A DNA stretch of 46,574 bases from an uncultured Caulobacterales bacterium (GTDB lineage: Bacteria > Pseudomonadota > Alphaproteobacteria > Caulobacterales > Caulobacteraceae), in NCBI GenBank assembly GCA_903862425.1, contig CAIOYC010000010.1, positions 1 to 46,574 on the forward strand, given 5' to 3'. Shown here piece by piece: positions 45,182 through 46,574 of this stretch (positions within the stretch are counted from its first letter, which is position 1; each line of letters begins with the position of its first letter). Below the pieces are notes generated by a model, which did no database searches, was not told where the DNA came from, and worked only from the letters and a program-made list of their open reading frames with translations. The translations under genes were made by a program, and so were the position numbers.

Positions 45182-46574
45182 CTAGGCGGTCATGGCCTCG
45201 GGTTCGCGGCGCTCGCGCTTGACCAGGAGTTTGTTCAGGGCGTGCACATAGGCGCGGACGGCGGCGACGATGGTGTCGGTATCCGCCCCCTGCCCGTCCA
45301 CCAGCCGCCCGTCCTCCTCCAGCCTAACAGTGGTCTTGGCCTGGGCGTCCGTGCCTTCGGTGACGGCGCCGACGGAATAGAGCCGCAGCACCGCCTCGTG
45401 CGGGAACAGCACGCGGATGGCCTTGAAGGCCGCATCCACCCCGCCGTCGCCCTCGGCCTCGGCCACCACGCGCTGGCTGTCGATCTCCAAGGTCAGGTGA
45501 GCGCGGGCGGGTTGGCGCGAGCCGGTCCAGACGGTCATGTCGACGAAACGCACCCGCTCGTGGTCGCGCACCGCCGCATCGTCCACCAGGGCGATGATGT
45601 CCTCCTCGAACACGGTCTTCTTGCGGTCGGCCAGGTCCTTGAAGCGGGCGAAGGCGTCGTTGATCTGGTTGTCGCCGAGATCGCCGTAGCCGATCTCCTT
45701 CAGCTTGGCGCGGAAGGCGGCGCGGCCGGAATGCTTGCCGAGCACCAGCGAGGATTTGGTCCAACCGACGCTGGCCGGGGTCATGATCTCGTAGGTCAGG
45801 GCGTTCTTCAGCATGCCGTCCTGGTGAATGCCGCTCTCGTGGGCGAAGGCGTTTCTGCCCACGATGGCCTTGTTGGGCTGTACGTCGAAGCCGGTGGTGG
45901 TGGAGAGCAGCCGCGAGACCTTGAGGATGTTCTCGGTGACGATGTTGGTGGTCCACGGGCAGGCGTCAGGGCGGGTACGGATCGCCATGACCACCTCCTC
46001 GATGGAGCAGTTGCCCGCCCGTTCGCCGATACCGTTGATGGCGCCCTCGATCTGACGCGCCCCCGCGCCGACCGCCGCCAGCGAGTTGGCGACCGCCAGG
46101 CCGAGGTCGTTGTGATTGTGGGTAGAGAAGATCACCCCGTCCGCCCCCGGCACGCGCGCCTTCACCATGGCGAAGATGGCGGCCATGTCGCCCGGCATGG
46201 CGTAGCCCACCGTGTCGGGGATGTTGATCGTGGTCGCCCCGGCCTTGATCGCCGTCTCCACCGCCCGGCAGAGGAAGTCCGCATCGGTACGCGAGCCGTC
46301 CTCGGCCGACCATTCCACGTCCGGTACGTGGTTGCGGGCCAGGGTGACGGAGCTTCGGATGCGCTCGATCACCTCGTCCGGTTCAAGCTGCAGCTTGGCC
46401 TTCATATGCAGCGCGGAGGTGGAGATGAAGGTGTGGATGCGCGGACGCGCCGCTCCCTTCACCGCCTCGGCGGCGCGGATGATGTCGCCCGGCGCGGCGC
46501 GGGCCAGCCCGGCGATCACCGGGCCGCGCACAGCCTCGCTGATCCGGCGCACGGCCTCGAAGTCGTCGTTGGAG
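45182..46574 (-). CDS. leuA: 2-isopropylmalate synthase LeuA (5' end cut by window)
   Basis: First enzyme of leucine synthesis: acetyl-CoA plus 2-ketoisovalerate. The frame is open to the window edge (SNDDFEAVRRISEAVRGPVI), so the N terminus is missing. Seen: FSTHNHNDLGLAVANSLAAV (metal His pair), GIGERAGN, NAFAHESGIHQDGML, and the C-terminal regulatory domain for leucine feedback (AQAKTTVRLEEDGRLVDGQG and GADTDTIVAAVRAYVHALNKL). Catalytic TIM barrel, linker and LeuA dimer domain are all as usual. It stops two bases from the inverted repeat. Confidence 0.96.
   Translation of the reverse strand, partial: SNDDFEAVRRISEAVRGPVIAGLARAAPGDIIRAAEAVKGAARPRIHTFISTSALHMKAKLQLEPDEVIERIRSSVTLARNHVPDVEWSAEDGSRTDADFLCRAVETAIKAGATTINIPDTVGYAMPGDMAAIFAMVKARVPGADGVIFSTHNHNDLGLAVANSLAAVGAGARQIEGAINGIGERAGNCSIEEVVMAIRTRPDACPWTTNIVTENILKVSRLLSTTTGFDVQPNKAIVGRNAFAHESGIHQDGMLKNALTYEIMTPASVGWTKSSLVLGKHSGRAAFRAKLKEIGYGDLGDNQINDAFARFKDLADRKKTVFEEDIIALVDDAAVRDHERVRFVDMTVWTGSRQPARAHLTLEIDSQRVVAEAEGDGGVDAAFKAIRVLFPHEAVLRLYSVGAVTEGTDAQAKTTVRLEEDGRLVDGQGADTDTIVAAVRAYVHALNKLLVKRERREPEAMTA

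Overview
The window is about 46.6 kb of very GC-rich, gene-dense DNA from an alphaproteobacterial chromosome. It is most likely from Caulobacterales (Caulobacter, Phenylobacterium and relatives). The reasons are the bacterial coq4 gene, a coniferyl-aldehyde dehydrogenase, an alphaproteobacterial LexA box (GTTC-N7-GTTC), an iscR-headed suf operon and the general codon use. No phage, IS, CRISPR, rRNA or tRNA was recognised. The genus is an inference. Both ends cut through genes: a family-4-type uracil-DNA glycosylase on the left and leuA on the right.

Layout. 1-4.9 kb (+): uracil-DNA glycosylase, a Slt-type lytic transglycosylase, a spore-photoproduct-lyase-like radical SAM protein behind a LexA box, a DUF202 membrane protein and a YdfG-like short-chain dehydrogenase. 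4.9-6.0 kb (-): a secreted protein built of about eight short beta-type repeats. 6.5-11.4 kb: UvrD/PcrA helicase, then a Tat/lipoprotein D-amino-acid-oxidase-like enzyme with circularly permuted domain order, flanked by two small proteins that share a C-terminal domain. 11.7-17.8 kb: RhlE-like RNA helicase with a long charged tail, aldehyde dehydrogenase, diguanylate cyclase, enoyl-CoA hydratase and a small secreted protein.

17.8-26.5 kb (-) is one tightly overlapping operon: iscR, a NifS-type cysteine desulfurase, sufB, an unrecognised AT-richer gene, sufC, sufD, sufS, sufT, sufA, a TfoX-like gene and a family 9 glycosyltransferase. A near-consensus type 1 IscR site lies over the predicted promoter, so iron-sulfur assembly is probably autoregulated.

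26.7-35 kb: an alpha/beta hydrolase without its nucleophile, a GT87-like membrane protein, a tiny secreted His/Cys peptide, anmK, coq4, a ribbon-helix-helix protein, a retropepsin-PDZ protein, an acyl-CoA ligase and a uridine kinase.

35-40.5 kb (-): queC-queE-queD-GNAT (7-deazaguanine synthesis), followed closely by an enoyl-CoA hydratase, a divergent Lgt-like membrane enzyme, a radical SAM protein with the cysteine layout of tetraether-lipid synthases, and a small membrane protein. These last four genes are the best candidate for an undescribed system, probably a lipid modification. 40.7-43 kb: a degenerate histidine kinase-receiver protein and several small unknown genes. 43-46.6 kb (-): leuD, leuC and leuA (leucine synthesis), with a large inverted repeat between leuC and leuA.
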